The position numbers were made by a program, and so were the translations under genes. The notes beneath the pieces are model-generated. The model saw nothing but the letters and a program-made list of their open reading frames with translations. It had not been told where the DNA came from and made no database searches. Source: Sulfitobacter sp. SK012 (GTDB taxonomy: Bacteria > Pseudomonadota > Alphaproteobacteria > Rhodobacterales > Rhodobacteraceae). From it: a stretch of DNA of 64,000 nt. Within the stretch, counting starts at the first letter, position 1; every line of letters begins with the position of its first letter. Positions 43,460 through 53,438 of this stretch are shown in pieces. Where the stretch lies: NCBI RefSeq assembly GCF_003352085.1, contig NZ_CP025804.1:3844001-3908000 (forward strand), given 5' to 3'.

Positions 43460-43657
43460 TTAGCCTGCGGCGCGCTCTTCTTGTTTACAGTCTCGCTTGT
43501 CTCCACCAACAATACCCTCATCTTGGCGACAGTCTTGGCGGTCGTCGCGCCGATCTTGGCGGTTGTCGATATTGTCGGAACACGCAGACAGAAAAATTGA
43601 TACTGCTATCAGCGGTAAAATGGTCAGAGCCTTTTTAGATTTTGTTTTAACTATCAT
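43460..43657 (-). CDS. Small lipoprotein with RQD repeats
   Basis: A 65-residue protein with a lipoprotein signal peptide (ALTILPLIAVSIFLSAC, LSAC lipobox). The mature part consists of basic/acidic repeats (RQDRRDD, RQDCRQDEG, DKRDCKQEE). GGAGG lies 8 bases before the ATG at 43657. Function unknown; it trails the DUF1254 cluster. Confidence 0.75.
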   Translation of the reverse strand: MIVKTKSKKALTILPLIAVSIFLSACSDNIDNRQDRRDDRQDCRQDEGIVGGDKRDCKQEERAAG

Positions 43658-43775
43658 TTGTATTTCCTCCATTTTATTTTGTTTCTCGGTTCGATGTTAA
43701 TGAGCGTTATCTATATCCAACAGTACTTCTTAATGGTCCGGCGGGCGATTTATCCGCCGATCCACCGAATGCTCG

Positions 43776-45293
43776 TTATTCCACAAGCATTACGTCGCTT
43801 GGACGCCATGTTTGTTCAAACCATGGTTCCATAGGGCCGTACATCCTTAGGATGGTAAAGAAACTCTTTCCGGGGATACTTTGAACCCAGTTTTGCTCCT
43901 GACCAGCAGGTGCCTCAGGGCCAAAGTAGATATCGACAGATCCATCGGAATTTTCTTTTGGGTCGTTCTGGATGCTATCAATCGCGGGCAATACCTGATC
44001 AGTTTGAAGCATAGACCGCGTCTGGGAGTCATACAGAGTGAAGGACCAGAAGTTATTAATTGGCACATTTGGTGGCAACGTCACCTTGTAGGTCTTCGAG
44101 CCGTCAAAAGGTTGGTCGTCGGCATCAATAAAGGCGGACGCATAATCCGATCCAGAGCCTGGCTGTGGATTGGCCATTGCTGGGGTCACCGCCGTATAGG
44201 GGTAGTGGAAAGTCACCCGCGCATCTGTGTTCATTGTTTGGCTATCATCACCATCAAAGAACACGTTCTTTTTGTAAAATGCGACAACCCAGTTTTGATC
44301 TGGATAAATACGAACTCCGCCCAGCGTCTTTTCCTCACGCGGATACCAGACAGTTGAACGAGCTGCGGCGTTACCGATGGCAACCGCATCCGTAAGGATG
44401 GCCTTCATCCTGTCGTCTGGATCGAACGCTTTACCTTTTTCGATACCAATTGACGCAAACAGACCGCGGCTTTCTTTGCTGAACAACTCAAGCGGTTCTT
44501 TTTGTATCACGGCATCAAGTTCTTCATAGAAATGAAAGTTGTTGGCGTGCACGGTGTTAAAAGCCTTCCCCGACGCGCTGATAAGTTCAAGTGCAGGAGG
44601 ATTGTCCACTTCGCTCAGTGGGTAGACTTTGAGGTTGTCTTTCACATTTTTGGTCGCAGCTTCCAAACCATCAGTGATGGACATCCGCATGAACACCCAG
44701 ACCTGATAAGAGGGCGACTTAACGACAAAATACCCATCAGGGATTTCGCCATCAAACCCGGGTGGAAGAACAAGGTATTTGCCTCCTTTGCCTTTATCGG
44801 GACCGGCTGGACCAATATCACCAACGTAGCGGAAATAGGCATCATTAAAGGCGCCCAAAGCACCTGCTGGTGCCTCGATCACCGTGGGTCCGTCCCGTTC
44901 AAGATCAAGGTCGGGAACGACATACATGGTCGAGCTATTGCCCGTTAGAAACAGGGATTGTGCGTTCATCAGTTTGTCAAATATTATGACCTGATGGGCC
45001 TCTTCCGCACCAAGGCTATGAGCGCCTTCTATTAGCATGTGAACAGAAGCTGCGGGCATACCTTTCAGGAAAGCATCCACGCCACGCATCCGATCTAGAT
45101 AGTCATAAACGGTCACGGCGGTTTCCGGCAACGGCGCGCCATCAATAAACTTGAGCACTCCAATAGATGTTTCGACAGAATCCGGCGTTGAGATGGAATC
45201 AAGTGTCTCTTTACTGATTTCACTTGAGGCAACCATCGGGTTCGCCGCCATCAGTGTGGCCATCAAACTCCCCAAAATAGTCTTTTTCATCAT
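43776..45293 (-). CDS. DUF1254/DUF1214 family protein (paralogue 2)
   Basis: A 505-residue secreted protein with a signal peptide (LMATLMAANPMVASSE). An N-terminal DUF1254 domain (VYDYLDRMRGVDAFLKGMP, NAQSLFLTGNSSTMYV) and a C-terminal DUF1214 domain (KTYKVTLPPNVPINNFWSFTLYDSQTRSML, PGKSFFTILRMYGPMEPWFEQTW) are present. Proteins of this type are exported, abundant and uncharacterised. It is one of three tandem paralogues; the middle one is fused to OmpA. Confidence 0.9.
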   Translation of the reverse strand: MMKKTILGSLMATLMAANPMVASSEISKETLDSISTPDSVETSIGVLKFIDGAPLPETAVTVYDYLDRMRGVDAFLKGMPAASVHMLIEGAHSLGAEEAHQVIIFDKLMNAQSLFLTGNSSTMYVVPDLDLERDGPTVIEAPAGALGAFNDAYFRYVGDIGPAGPDKGKGGKYLVLPPGFDGEIPDGYFVVKSPSYQVWVFMRMSITDGLEAATKNVKDNLKVYPLSEVDNPPALELISASGKAFNTVHANNFHFYEELDAVIQKEPLELFSKESRGLFASIGIEKGKAFDPDDRMKAILTDAVAIGNAAARSTVWYPREEKTLGGVRIYPDQNWVVAFYKKNVFFDGDDSQTMNTDARVTFHYPYTAVTPAMANPQPGSGSDYASAFIDADDQPFDGSKTYKVTLPPNVPINNFWSFTLYDSQTRSMLQTDQVLPAIDSIQNDPKENSDGSVDIYFGPEAPAGQEQNWVQSIPGKSFFTILRMYGPMEPWFEQTWRPSDVMLVE

Positions 45294-45371
45294 AAATTCT
45301 CCCGCGCTAAGCGTAGTGCCTTCATTCCCACCGACAATGTGTCTGTGGGAATGTTTTATTTTGGTTTCGTT

Positions 45372-47378
45372 CTATTCATCTGGTATGAAATCGCCGGGCA
45401 TCCAAGTCTTCTCGAACCACGGCTCTAACGGTCCATAAAGGCGCAGTAGCACATGGAAGCTTTTCCCCGGAACGGTCTGCACCCAGTTGCCTTGCTTGCC
45501 CTCGGGTGGTTCAGGAGCAAACCAAACAGTAAAGCTGCCATCGTCGTTGGCCAAGATATCGGGGCTTTTAGAATCAATGCCACCGGACTTCTGATCTGTC
45601 TCCAGGATTGAGCGGGTCTGTCCGCTGTAGACCATAAAAGACCAAAAGTTCTTGGCGGGAACTGGACCGGGCAAGGTCACAGAGTAGGTCTTACCACCAT
45701 CCAAATATTCGCCGTTCACATCCTTGGCACCAACTTCGTAAATGGATCCAGCGCCCACTGGTGGTGATGTCATCGCCGGTGTAATCCCGGTTGCATAGTA
45801 GAAGAAGAACGTCTGGTCATCCAGCATACGGGCACCGTCTTCGAGGAATTCGTAGCTTTGGCGCTGGAACGGCGAATTCCACTGACGATCTTCATAGAAG
45901 AACACACCAGGATCTCGCGGGCTGAAGGCCAAAGCACGCGCTGTTGCGTTCCCCACCGCTGCGGCTTCGGTCATGATCTTTTTCATCCGCGCATCTGGCT
46001 CGAACGGTTGGCCTTTTCTAATACCAATGGCCGCAAAGTTGCCGAGGATCTCCGGGGAAAAAGCGCCTGTTGGATTGGCTTGTACCGCGGCATTAATCTC
46101 TTCAAAGAAATGAAAATTGTTGGCGTGCACGGTGTTGTATTGACGGCCCGTGAAATCGTGGAATGTTTCATCGGGTGGATTGGCTGCTTGTACCAAGGGA
46201 TAGAGATTCAGCCGTTCTTTGATCTTTGCAACCGGACCTTCCGTTGTGCCATCGGCATCCGGGTTGGCACGCAGAACGACCCAATGGTCATACGAAGTGG
46301 ATTTAATGGCAAAGTATCCCTCAGGTACTTCACCCTCGTAATTGGGTGGCAGGAAAAGGTATTTCCCGCCTTCGCCCTTGTCTGGACCCAAAGCCCCGAT
46401 ATCTACGACATACCCGAATGCCGCGTCATTAACGATACCCAACAACCCGCCAGGGGTGTCCATGACAACTGGCCCCTGTGACAAATCAAGATGTGCTGCA
46501 ACGTAGATGGTGGTCGTGTTAGGTGTCAGCCAGATCGAACGTGCATCCATCAGGCCGGAATGGATGACTACTTCATTCGGCTCAACACCTTCTGCGCCAT
46601 ATCCCATGAGCAACCCACGCAATGAAGCGATTTTCATGCCGTCAAGAAAAGCGGTCGTGCTGCGTATCAGGTCAAGGTTGTCATAGACTTTGTTGACAGT
46701 CTCCGGCTTAGGCATGCCATCAAAGAACTCCAGACGGCCGAGGACCTCGGTATCGACGACATCTGGTGTCACGACATTTTCCGGCACATTTGCTGCATAT
46801 TTGGCGGAGCTCTGCTCGAACGGTTGCGCCGTGGCGGATTGCGGTTTCTGCTCCATCAGAGCTTCATCGAGCAGGACGAACTCGACGCGTCGGTTCAGCG
46901 CGCGGCCTTCATCGGATAGGTTTGAGGCCACAGGGCTGATTGATCCGGCTCCCATCGCCACAAGGCGTTCAGGTGCTACATTGTTCGGTTCTGCGAGCAG
47001 GGCATCGCGAACCGCTTCGGCGCGCCGCTGAGCCAATTCGACATTGTAGGCAAAATCGCCCTCAGAGTCGGTATGTCCAACGATTGCCAGGCGCATTTCG
47101 GGCAAGGTTTCCATTACCTTTGCCATCTTGAACAAGATCACCGGCGCGTCACTGCTCAAATCGGTGCTGTCGGTGGCAAAGAACTGGCCGCTCATCTTAA
47201 CGCGGCCCTCGCTGCGCAACACTTCCATAACGCGCGCGTCGGTCATTTCGCCAATGGCCTTAGCCCGGTTATCGCCGCCAACTCTGCTCAGCGCCTGTGC
47301 TGATGCGCTGGTTACGGCCATGGTGGCGCAGATTGCTGCCACACTGACAGCCGTAAGCATTCTTGATTTTCTCTTCAT
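45372..47378 (-). CDS. OmpA-DUF1254-DUF1214 fusion protein
   Basis: A 668-residue protein with a signal peptide (AVSVAAICATMAVTSASAQA). Residues ~55-165 are an OmpA C-terminal peptidoglycan-binding domain (MRLAIVGHTDSEGDFAYNVELAQRRAEAVRDALL, GRALNRRVEFVLL). A ~40-residue linker leads to a full DUF1254 (VYDNLDLIRSTTAFLDGM) and DUF1214 (GGKTYSVTLPGPVPAKNFWSFMVYSGQTRSIL, LLRLYGPLEPWFEKTW). The OmpA domain would tether the DUF1254 part to the cell wall. It follows the small membrane protein by 43 bases. Confidence 0.92.
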   Translation of the reverse strand: MKRKSRMLTAVSVAAICATMAVTSASAQALSRVGGDNRAKAIGEMTDARVMEVLRSEGRVKMSGQFFATDSTDLSSDAPVILFKMAKVMETLPEMRLAIVGHTDSEGDFAYNVELAQRRAEAVRDALLAEPNNVAPERLVAMGAGSISPVASNLSDEGRALNRRVEFVLLDEALMEQKPQSATAQPFEQSSAKYAANVPENVVTPDVVDTEVLGRLEFFDGMPKPETVNKVYDNLDLIRSTTAFLDGMKIASLRGLLMGYGAEGVEPNEVVIHSGLMDARSIWLTPNTTTIYVAAHLDLSQGPVVMDTPGGLLGIVNDAAFGYVVDIGALGPDKGEGGKYLFLPPNYEGEVPEGYFAIKSTSYDHWVVLRANPDADGTTEGPVAKIKERLNLYPLVQAANPPDETFHDFTGRQYNTVHANNFHFFEEINAAVQANPTGAFSPEILGNFAAIGIRKGQPFEPDARMKKIMTEAAAVGNATARALAFSPRDPGVFFYEDRQWNSPFQRQSYEFLEDGARMLDDQTFFFYYATGITPAMTSPPVGAGSIYEVGAKDVNGEYLDGGKTYSVTLPGPVPAKNFWSFMVYSGQTRSILETDQKSGGIDSKSPDILANDDGSFTVWFAPEPPEGKQGNWVQTVPGKSFHVLLRLYGPLEPWFEKTWMPGDFIPDE

Positions 47379-47421
47379 AGTGTTCTCTCCGTGTGGTTGA
47401 TTGATTAGGATGCGCCGGTTT

Positions 47422-47793
47422 CTATCTGCTGCTGAAGAAACGCGCGGCAGGACCGCGGATCAGGGTGTACGGAATGGCACACAGCAAAAGTACCATGGCG
47501 ATTGCCTCAAGAAAGGCGACAGATCCCGTGGTGGCATACTGAAACGCACAATCCAGAATAAACGCGATGGTCATGACTTTGCTAAGTGACGCCCACGCCG
47601 AGGAAACAGTCTCGCGCCTGCTGTCCGTTTGCTGATTTAGGAGGGCCTGCAAGTAAGGTTGTGCTCCCTCTTTTGCATCTTTGCGGCCATCTCGCATTGC
47701 AAACAACAGTGCCATAGTAGGTTGCAACAACAGCCGAAGACTGAACGGCCCGTTAAGCCTTTCAATCAGGTTCGTTCCAAGTTCAGGTTCCAT
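47422..47793 (-). CDS. Hypothetical membrane protein in the DUF1254 cluster
   Basis: A 123-residue protein with two or three membrane segments (LRLLLQPTMALLFAM, VMTIAFILDCAFQYA, AIAMVLLLCAIPYTLI). It resembles uncharacterised proteins that often accompany DUF1254 genes. I start at the ATG at 47793 (MEPELGTN), since the longer frame to 48186 reads through the 3' end of its neighbour. Confidence 0.68.
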   Translation of the reverse strand: MEPELGTNLIERLNGPFSLRLLLQPTMALLFAMRDGRKDAKEGAQPYLQALLNQQTDSRRETVSSAWASLSKVMTIAFILDCAFQYATTGSVAFLEAIAMVLLLCAIPYTLIRGPAARFFSSR

Positions 47794-48016
47794 TGCCGTT
47801 ACCCCCAAGTCTTTGTGTAAATGAAGTAACCAAAGCCACGAGGCAGCAGGCCTGGTTCCTTCATTCGCCCGGCTTAGTCGTCCAAAGACAGCCAGATTTC
47901 GCTTTCCGTCGGTTGAGTTTCCATGACAGGCTTCCGGCTCTGGACATGTGAAACTGGCAAGTTCCTCGCCGCGCCCGCATTTAGTTTCGAGCCATTTGAG
48001 TGACCCGCTTAAACCT

Positions 48017-49435
48017 CTAATTAACCTTTTCCACGTCGGCCAGTTTCCACCCACTTTCGAGCCAGCCCTCTGCTGGGCCATAGAGGCGAAACAGGAGGAA
48101 GAAATCTTCACCTGTCGGAATCCAGTTTGCGTCCTGACCCTCTGGTGCAGATGGTGCAAAATAGACGTCAACCGATCCATCAGCATTTGTATTCATGTCG
48201 GGTAGATTTGGTGTCGCGCGCCCAACACTCTCGGCCCCTTGGACAAACCCTTTGGATTCCATGCTGTAAACAATCACCGACCAAAAATCTTCGGCTGGTG
48301 TGTCGGCGGGAACGTTGAGCTTATAGGTGTCTTTGCCGTTCAGCATGTTATTGTCTGCATCACGAACCGCCCCAAGATAGAAGGTGCCGCCACCAAGGTT
48401 CTTGGGGAGATAAGTCAGATAGAAATACTGCCCTGCGCGTTCATCAGTCAGAACCGCGGTCTCGGTGACAAAGGGGAACCCAAGCTTGGCTTGTTCGGGG
48501 TCAATTGCGAATGGGCCCCATTGCCGGTCGTCCCAAATTGATTTGAAACCACCACCATCAGTGACAAATCGCGCCTGCATTTGATCATAGGCACAGTCCA
48601 ACCCAGCTAGCATCGCTTCCTGCATTTCCGCATCCGGATTGAAGGGTTTGCCGCGCTCAATTCCAAGCGAAGCAAGCATCCCCATCATGGCTTTGTCTTG
48701 CTCAAGCACGGGTTCACGCTGAACAACTGCATTCAGATCGGCAAAATAACTCATGTCATAGACGGGCAGAGTATTGACGGGGTTTTCTTTTAAATCGACG
48801 AATTCTGTAGGGGATGGGTTGTTGGCATTGGCCAATGGATACCACTGCAATTTCTGTGCATAGGCTGCCTGATCGGCGTGGGTGCCGCCGTTTTTAGCGA
48901 CTGGGCGGAAAGCAAAATGCACGCCCCAAGTGTTGGATTGAGAGGTGATGTAACCCTCGGGAACGTCGCCGTCATAGCCAGGTGGCAGGATGAGATATTT
49001 TCCGCCCTCACCTTTGTCAGTACCCGTTGTGCCAACATCGGCAAGGGGCACTTGCCAAGCGTTTACAATAGTGCCGAAGAAGGCAGCTTTGTCGCCCGCA
49101 GGAGGTACTTCGATCACTATGGGGCCATCCTTCGTCGTCAGGCCTCCAATTACATATGGGGTCACATCGTTGGCCGTCAGAAATCCGTGCCGCGAGTCCA
49201 TTGGCGCAGACATATACCCAATGACACCAGGTTCTGCGCCCGCATCACGCTGCAATGAAAGTTCGATGTCATAAGCGCTAATGGCAGGTAGCCCCCAAAT
49301 AGCCGCCTCACAAGCGCGGCGCTCTACCATTGAGCGCGTGACATCGCTCATTTGGGCAAATGCTGGAGTGGCAAGAATTGTAAGGGCGCTTAGAGTACAT
49401 GCAGAGCGAATTAATTTGAGTTTTGTGGAATTCAT
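48017..49435 (-). CDS. DUF1254/DUF1214 family protein (paralogue 1)
   Basis: A 472-residue secreted protein (signal peptide LSALTILATPAFAQ) with DUF1254 (EAAIWGLPAISAYDIELSLQ) and DUF1214 (DTYKLNVPADTPAEDFWSVIVYSMESK, FRLYGPAEGWLESGWK) domains. It is the most divergent of the three tandem copies and the first gene of the minus-strand cluster. An AraC-type regulator starts on the other strand 110 bases away and probably controls it. Confidence 0.9.
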   Translation of the reverse strand: MNSTKLKLIRSACTLSALTILATPAFAQMSDVTRSMVERRACEAAIWGLPAISAYDIELSLQRDAGAEPGVIGYMSAPMDSRHGFLTANDVTPYVIGGLTTKDGPIVIEVPPAGDKAAFFGTIVNAWQVPLADVGTTGTDKGEGGKYLILPPGYDGDVPEGYITSQSNTWGVHFAFRPVAKNGGTHADQAAYAQKLQWYPLANANNPSPTEFVDLKENPVNTLPVYDMSYFADLNAVVQREPVLEQDKAMMGMLASLGIERGKPFNPDAEMQEAMLAGLDCAYDQMQARFVTDGGGFKSIWDDRQWGPFAIDPEQAKLGFPFVTETAVLTDERAGQYFYLTYLPKNLGGGTFYLGAVRDADNNMLNGKDTYKLNVPADTPAEDFWSVIVYSMESKGFVQGAESVGRATPNLPDMNTNADGSVDVYFAPSAPEGQDANWIPTGEDFFLLFRLYGPAEGWLESGWKLADVEKVN

Positions 49436-49545
49436 TTTAGCCTCCGTATTTAAACAAAATACCTTACCAAAAGCTTCGCATATAACTTCATTGTAATGTG
49501 TATCAGTTCACGCCAAACTGAAAAAATATACCTTGGAGCATTGAA

Positions 49546-50577
49546 GTGAGCCACCGACCGCCCATGATCTCAGCCATGTCCCTTGGGGCTATGCCGCAGT
49601 TTGCGGTAGAACAACTAGGCGAAAAGAAAACCAGAAGCGCGTTGCATGCAGTGGGCCTTCCGAAGAGGTTTATTGATGCCCGTGATGGATATATTTCGGA
49701 ACACGCACTTTCTAATTTTATCGGCTTAGTATCTCGCAGCATAGGGTACGACCGACTTGGATTACTTTGGGCACCCTTTATAACCGTGGCGGACTATGGT
49801 GCTTGGGGCCGCTATGTTTTAGGAGCCCCTGATCTGGGAACTGCTCTTCTACGGGCCCAAAAAGAGATGCAACTTCACTCAAATACTGATCGGGTGGGCA
49901 TGAGAGTTGGCACACGTGAGGTCATATATTCCTATGTATTTGGACTAAGAGGACATCCAAGTTATCCAGATGTTGCTTACACCGCCATTGCCTCTATCTT
50001 AAGTATCCCGCGACATTTTCTCGGGGATAAATGGGTTCCATTGCGCATAGAGTTTGATTTTCCAAAGCCAGTAAAAGAATTCCAAGTCGAGGAAACGTTC
50101 CATTGTCCAGTTACCTTCGGGCACAAAGATCTCCGAATATACTTTCCGCGCAATGTTCTAGGTGTTTCAAATCCAGACAATCTTAGTCTAGCGATTACGT
50201 CGCGCCAAGACATCTTACGAGAGCGAGCCGCAGGGCCGCCCACAACGCTCGTTCAATCTACGCAGGCACTTGTTTTACAACAACTCTCTGAGCAAATTAT
50301 CTCCTTGGATCGTACTGCAATGTCGCTTGGAACAAGCGTGCGAACCCTTCAAAGGCAGCTAAACGAAGAAGGGGTTACCTTTCGAACGCTGGTAAATGAT
50401 GTCCGCATGCAGCGTGCGCAAGAATTGCTCAGCCTTAAAGGGAGCACGGTTAGAAAAGTTGCAACCACGCTCGGATACACCAGCCCAAATAACTTCAGCA
50501 GAGCCTTCTCAACCAATCTCGGAATTTCCCCGCGACAGGCTCAGAAAATAAGTCGTAGTGGTTTTATCCTCACGTGA
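49546..50577 (+). CDS. AraC-family regulator
   Basis: A 343-residue protein with an arabinose-binding-like N-terminal domain (SLGAMPQFAVEQLGEKKTRSALHAVGLP) and a C-terminal double HTH (LGTSVRTLQRQLNEEGVTFRTLVNDVRMQRAQELL and VRKVATTLGYTSPNNFSRAFSTNLGISPRQAQ). It starts at a GTG, with GGAG 9 bases upstream. The divergent position next to the DUF1254 cluster suggests that it regulates that cluster. Confidence 0.9.
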   Translation: MSHRPPMISAMSLGAMPQFAVEQLGEKKTRSALHAVGLPKRFIDARDGYISEHALSNFIGLVSRSIGYDRLGLLWAPFITVADYGAWGRYVLGAPDLGTALLRAQKEMQLHSNTDRVGMRVGTREVIYSYVFGLRGHPSYPDVAYTAIASILSIPRHFLGDKWVPLRIEFDFPKPVKEFQVEETFHCPVTFGHKDLRIYFPRNVLGVSNPDNLSLAITSRQDILRERAAGPPTTLVQSTQALVLQQLSEQIISLDRTAMSLGTSVRTLQRQLNEEGVTFRTLVNDVRMQRAQELLSLKGSTVRKVATTLGYTSPNNFSRAFSTNLGISPRQAQKISRSGFILT

Positions 50578-50989
50578 ACCCATGGAAAGGTTATAGCCAG
50601 TGGGACCAACAGTCACAATTTTTTGGGCAGTAGGTTTTCGCCCCGGTTTGAAAAGTGATCTTTATGCCCGAACAGCGCTCGTAACACTTCGTGACCTGTA
50701 TCAATATTGACGGGTTAAACGTTCAACTTTTGTACGGCAGCCAGTGGACCTGGTGGCTTCGATGGTCGCACCAATGAATCCCCAAATCCAGTGGTCTGTG
50801 CCAGTGACATTCAATCAGGCCAATACCCAGATTAACCCTGCCTCTGAAACCAAAACTTACGCGTAGTGCGTATCAGTTACCCAAACCACCGCCAATCCGC
50901 CCAGAGGGCTTGATAGAAACAACAAACTACCACAACATAGAAGATAGGTTTTTTAACTTGGTACATTAATTTAGCAAACTCGGATCAAG
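50578..50989. other. Intergenic, no gene seen
   Basis: No gene on either strand. A/T-rich sequence near 50940-50985 (GGTTTTTTAACTTGG, ACATTAATTTAG) probably holds the promoter of the LtrA gene. Confidence 0.45.
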
Positions 50990-52144
50990 ATGAAAAAAAA
51001 CAGCAGCTTCTTTTACTTTCCTCCGCGTGATTCAACCGAGACCCATCGCGGAGCGACTCCACTGGAACTGATGTTCGACTTGGCGGCAGTCATTGCGATT
51101 GCGGCTGCCGCACACGGGCTTGCACATGCTATTGAGGCGGCCCATGCCGCACAGGGCATAATCAGTTTCGTATGTAGTTTTTTTATGATCGGACTGGCCT
51201 GGATGAACTACACGTGGTTCGCCTCGGCTTATGATGACGATTCCGCCACCTTTCGCATTCTCACGATGGTCATCATGTTCGGTGCGTTGATGTTGGCAGC
51301 CGGTATCGGGGCGGTTTTTGAGCATCAGAGGATTTGGCTTGCACTTTTTGGGTTCATCATCATGCGACTCGGGATGGCCGCATTCTGGCTGGGCGCAGCC
51401 CGAGCGGATCCAAAACATCGCAAGACGGCTTTGCGCTACGCCAGTGGAATCGCCGCAATGCAGCTCTATTGGATCGGAATTGTTGTGCTTGTGGCCCCAA
51501 CATCCGCGGCCTATCTCCCGCTTTTTCTAATCGGGGCGGCTGGTGAACTGGCCGTTCCAGCAATTGCCGAGCGCCAACGTACCACCACTTGGCATCGCCA
51601 CCACATGATTGAACGTTATGGTCTCCTAAACATTATCGTTTTGGGCGAGACATTCATCGCGATCACAGCAATGATCCAACTTGAGGACGAAGCGGCCTTA
51701 CCCAATTTAGAATACCTTTGGCTGGCGTCCCTGTCGGCAATCATCGCCTTCTCACTATGGGGGGTGTATTTCACCGCTGACGGGCATCTAAGAAGCGATG
51801 CGTTGAGGCATGCCCTGTTGTGGGCCTATGGCCATTTTGCTCTCTTCGCCGCGGGAGCAGCAACAGGCGCGGGCATGCTTGTTATGCTGAACACTCTCGG
51901 CCAGTCCGCGCAAATTGATACACAGGTTGGTATCTTGGCTATAGCTGTTCCCATTGCAATTTATCTTGCTGCCCTTTGGCTGATCCGCGACCGGGTGCAC
52001 CCGAACGGTACGGGCCGCTGGTTGCTGCTATTCGTCGCTGGTTTGGTCCTGCTCCTTGGATTAGCGGCACCAATGGCGCTGGAGCTCATTGCCTTGCTCT
52101 TGGTTGCAACCGTCCTAGTCCACCGAAAATTGAGCTGCGCATAG
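50990..52144 (+). CDS. Low temperature requirement protein A (LtrA) family
   Basis: A 384-residue integral membrane protein with about ten membrane segments and the LtrA start ETHRGATPLELMFDLAAVIAIAAAAHGLAHAI. The motif HRHHMIERYGLLNIIVLGE near residue 205 is also typical. LtrA is linked to growth at low temperature in Listeria; its biochemical function is unknown. It stands alone. Confidence 0.93.
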   Translation: MKKNSSFFYFPPRDSTETHRGATPLELMFDLAAVIAIAAAAHGLAHAIEAAHAAQGIISFVCSFFMIGLAWMNYTWFASAYDDDSATFRILTMVIMFGALMLAAGIGAVFEHQRIWLALFGFIIMRLGMAAFWLGAARADPKHRKTALRYASGIAAMQLYWIGIVVLVAPTSAAYLPLFLIGAAGELAVPAIAERQRTTTWHRHHMIERYGLLNIIVLGETFIAITAMIQLEDEAALPNLEYLWLASLSAIIAFSLWGVYFTADGHLRSDALRHALLWAYGHFALFAAGAATGAGMLVMLNTLGQSAQIDTQVGILAIAVPIAIYLAALWLIRDRVHPNGTGRWLLLFVAGLVLLLGLAAPMALELIALLLVATVLVHRKLSCA

Positions 52145-52558
52145 TTTCAGAGGGTTCCGTCTCAAAGCTTTTTCTCTTGTGTAAAAGTGGAGTTCATTGA
52201 GCACTAAATCGGGCGCATAGGGGCACTGGCGAACCAGCAGCCGCCGATGTCCAGCCCATCAGAACTCAGAATTTCGCTCTACTTGAGGTCTGCTCCGGCT
52301 GGGGGCAAAATATCAGGTTTTCCCGACCTAAGCGCAGTTCTAGTCCAGGTTTGTTCAGGAAACCCCTTTGGCGCGTGAATACCTGTGATGCGGGATGCGT
52401 CTTGCCCTTCTTAGGTGCCCAACTGCTCATTCCAAGTCAGAAAGCATCATGCAATCATCCGGGCTTTCTTCAGAGGAAAGGAAGGTGTCCAGAGTCTCAA
52501 GGTCTAGCATTTTGACTCATTTTCTAGTGTTTTGGCTTCCAGTTGCGAATTGTCTGCT
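52145..52558. other. Intergenic, no gene seen
   Basis: No frame supported. Nothing recognisable beyond ordinary intergenic sequence. Confidence 0.4.
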
Positions 52559-52852
52559 TCACGGGTCGTAGCCTTCGACGATGATCAAATTAGTGTCTGC
52601 AATTGGTTGGCGGATCGCCAAAGCATCTTGATACGAGACACTTTTTTAGCATGCGACTGCGTCCTCATAGCTTGGAAATTCTATGATGACACTGCGCGGA
52701 TGCATTGCGCCTTCCGGGGTCATCTGCCTCCCTGCACGGACCAGAAACCTGCCGCCATACTCTTTGAGCGGGCCAGCGTTTGCTTTTTGGTATGCTTTGT
52801 ATGCTGCGCTATCATGAACAAGATTATTTGCGATCCAGTACCCTTTGGTCAT
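52559..52852 (-). pseudogene. DUF1330 gene with one in-frame nonsense codon
   Basis: The frame from 52852 encodes GYWIANNLVHDSAAYKAYQKANAGPLKEYGGRFLVRAG and FPSYEDAVAC, a DUF1330 protein (dimeric alpha-beta barrel). It stops at TAA (52646-52648). Past the stop, in the same frame, it continues KSVSYQDALAIRQPIADTNLIIVEGYDP and ends at 52559, exactly the family's C-terminus. The usual tyrosine codon (TAC/TAT) has become TAA. Confidence 0.85.
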
Positions 52853-53036
52853 TGCTAGCTCCCCTTAAGTTGTTCGTTACCATTGTTCTGAAAGGATTTT
52901 GCGAAAGCCCGCTAGTGTCGCCATTCGTTACTTGAACCTCTGGCACTATGTTCAGCTGTGGAAGCTCGGCGTCGCTGTAGCAGCAGCAATTTACGGCCAA
53001 GGCTACGCCTTGCTTAGCCCAATGAACCATCCATTA

Positions 53037-53438
53037 TTACTCGGTTTGAACAAACTGCAAATAGGCGATCAGATCGGCCAAGTTCTGCGTGACCAACATA
53101 GGCTGACCGCTTGGCAGTTTGATCGCTACCGACTGATCGCTACCCAGATATGGACCGAAAACAGGCATATCTACGTGACTGGCAACGCTGATGCGGCCGT
53201 CGATTTGCATGGCAACATACTCCGTTGGAAATTTACCGCCGTTGCGTTCGGCAAGCAAAGTGAGCTCAGGTGGATTGATGGCTAGCATTTCAGCTATTGG
53301 TCCAATGCTCTCGGCATCGCTACCGTGACACTCGGCGCAAAAGTAAAGAAATAAGTCCTGCCCTTTCGCTACTTCTGTATTTTGAGCAGAGGCAGTCCCG
53401 GCCGCGGCTATCATCGCTAAAACTAGTCGAAACAACAA
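53037..53438 (-). CDS. Class I cytochrome c
   Basis: A 133-residue periplasmic protein with a signal peptide (LVLAMIAAAGTASAQN). The haem motif CAECH follows near residue 34 and the methionine ligand is probably in HVDMPVFGPYL. It ends LADLIAYLQFVQTE, a typical cytochrome c helix. Role unknown; no oxidase genes are near. Confidence 0.88.
   Translation of the reverse strand: MLFRLVLAMIAAAGTASAQNTEVAKGQDLFLYFCAECHGSDAESIGPIAEMLAINPPELTLLAERNGGKFPTEYVAMQIDGRISVASHVDMPVFGPYLGSDQSVAIKLPSGQPMLVTQNLADLIAYLQFVQTE

Noticed and set aside
43391..43600. A 69-residue plus-strand membrane protein
   Set aside because: It lies opposite the RQD-repeat lipoprotein gene, which has the better ribosome-binding site and signal peptide.
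47422..48186. A 254-residue protein covering the small membrane gene
   Set aside because: Its N-terminal half runs through the end of the DUF1254 gene; the natural protein begins at 47793.
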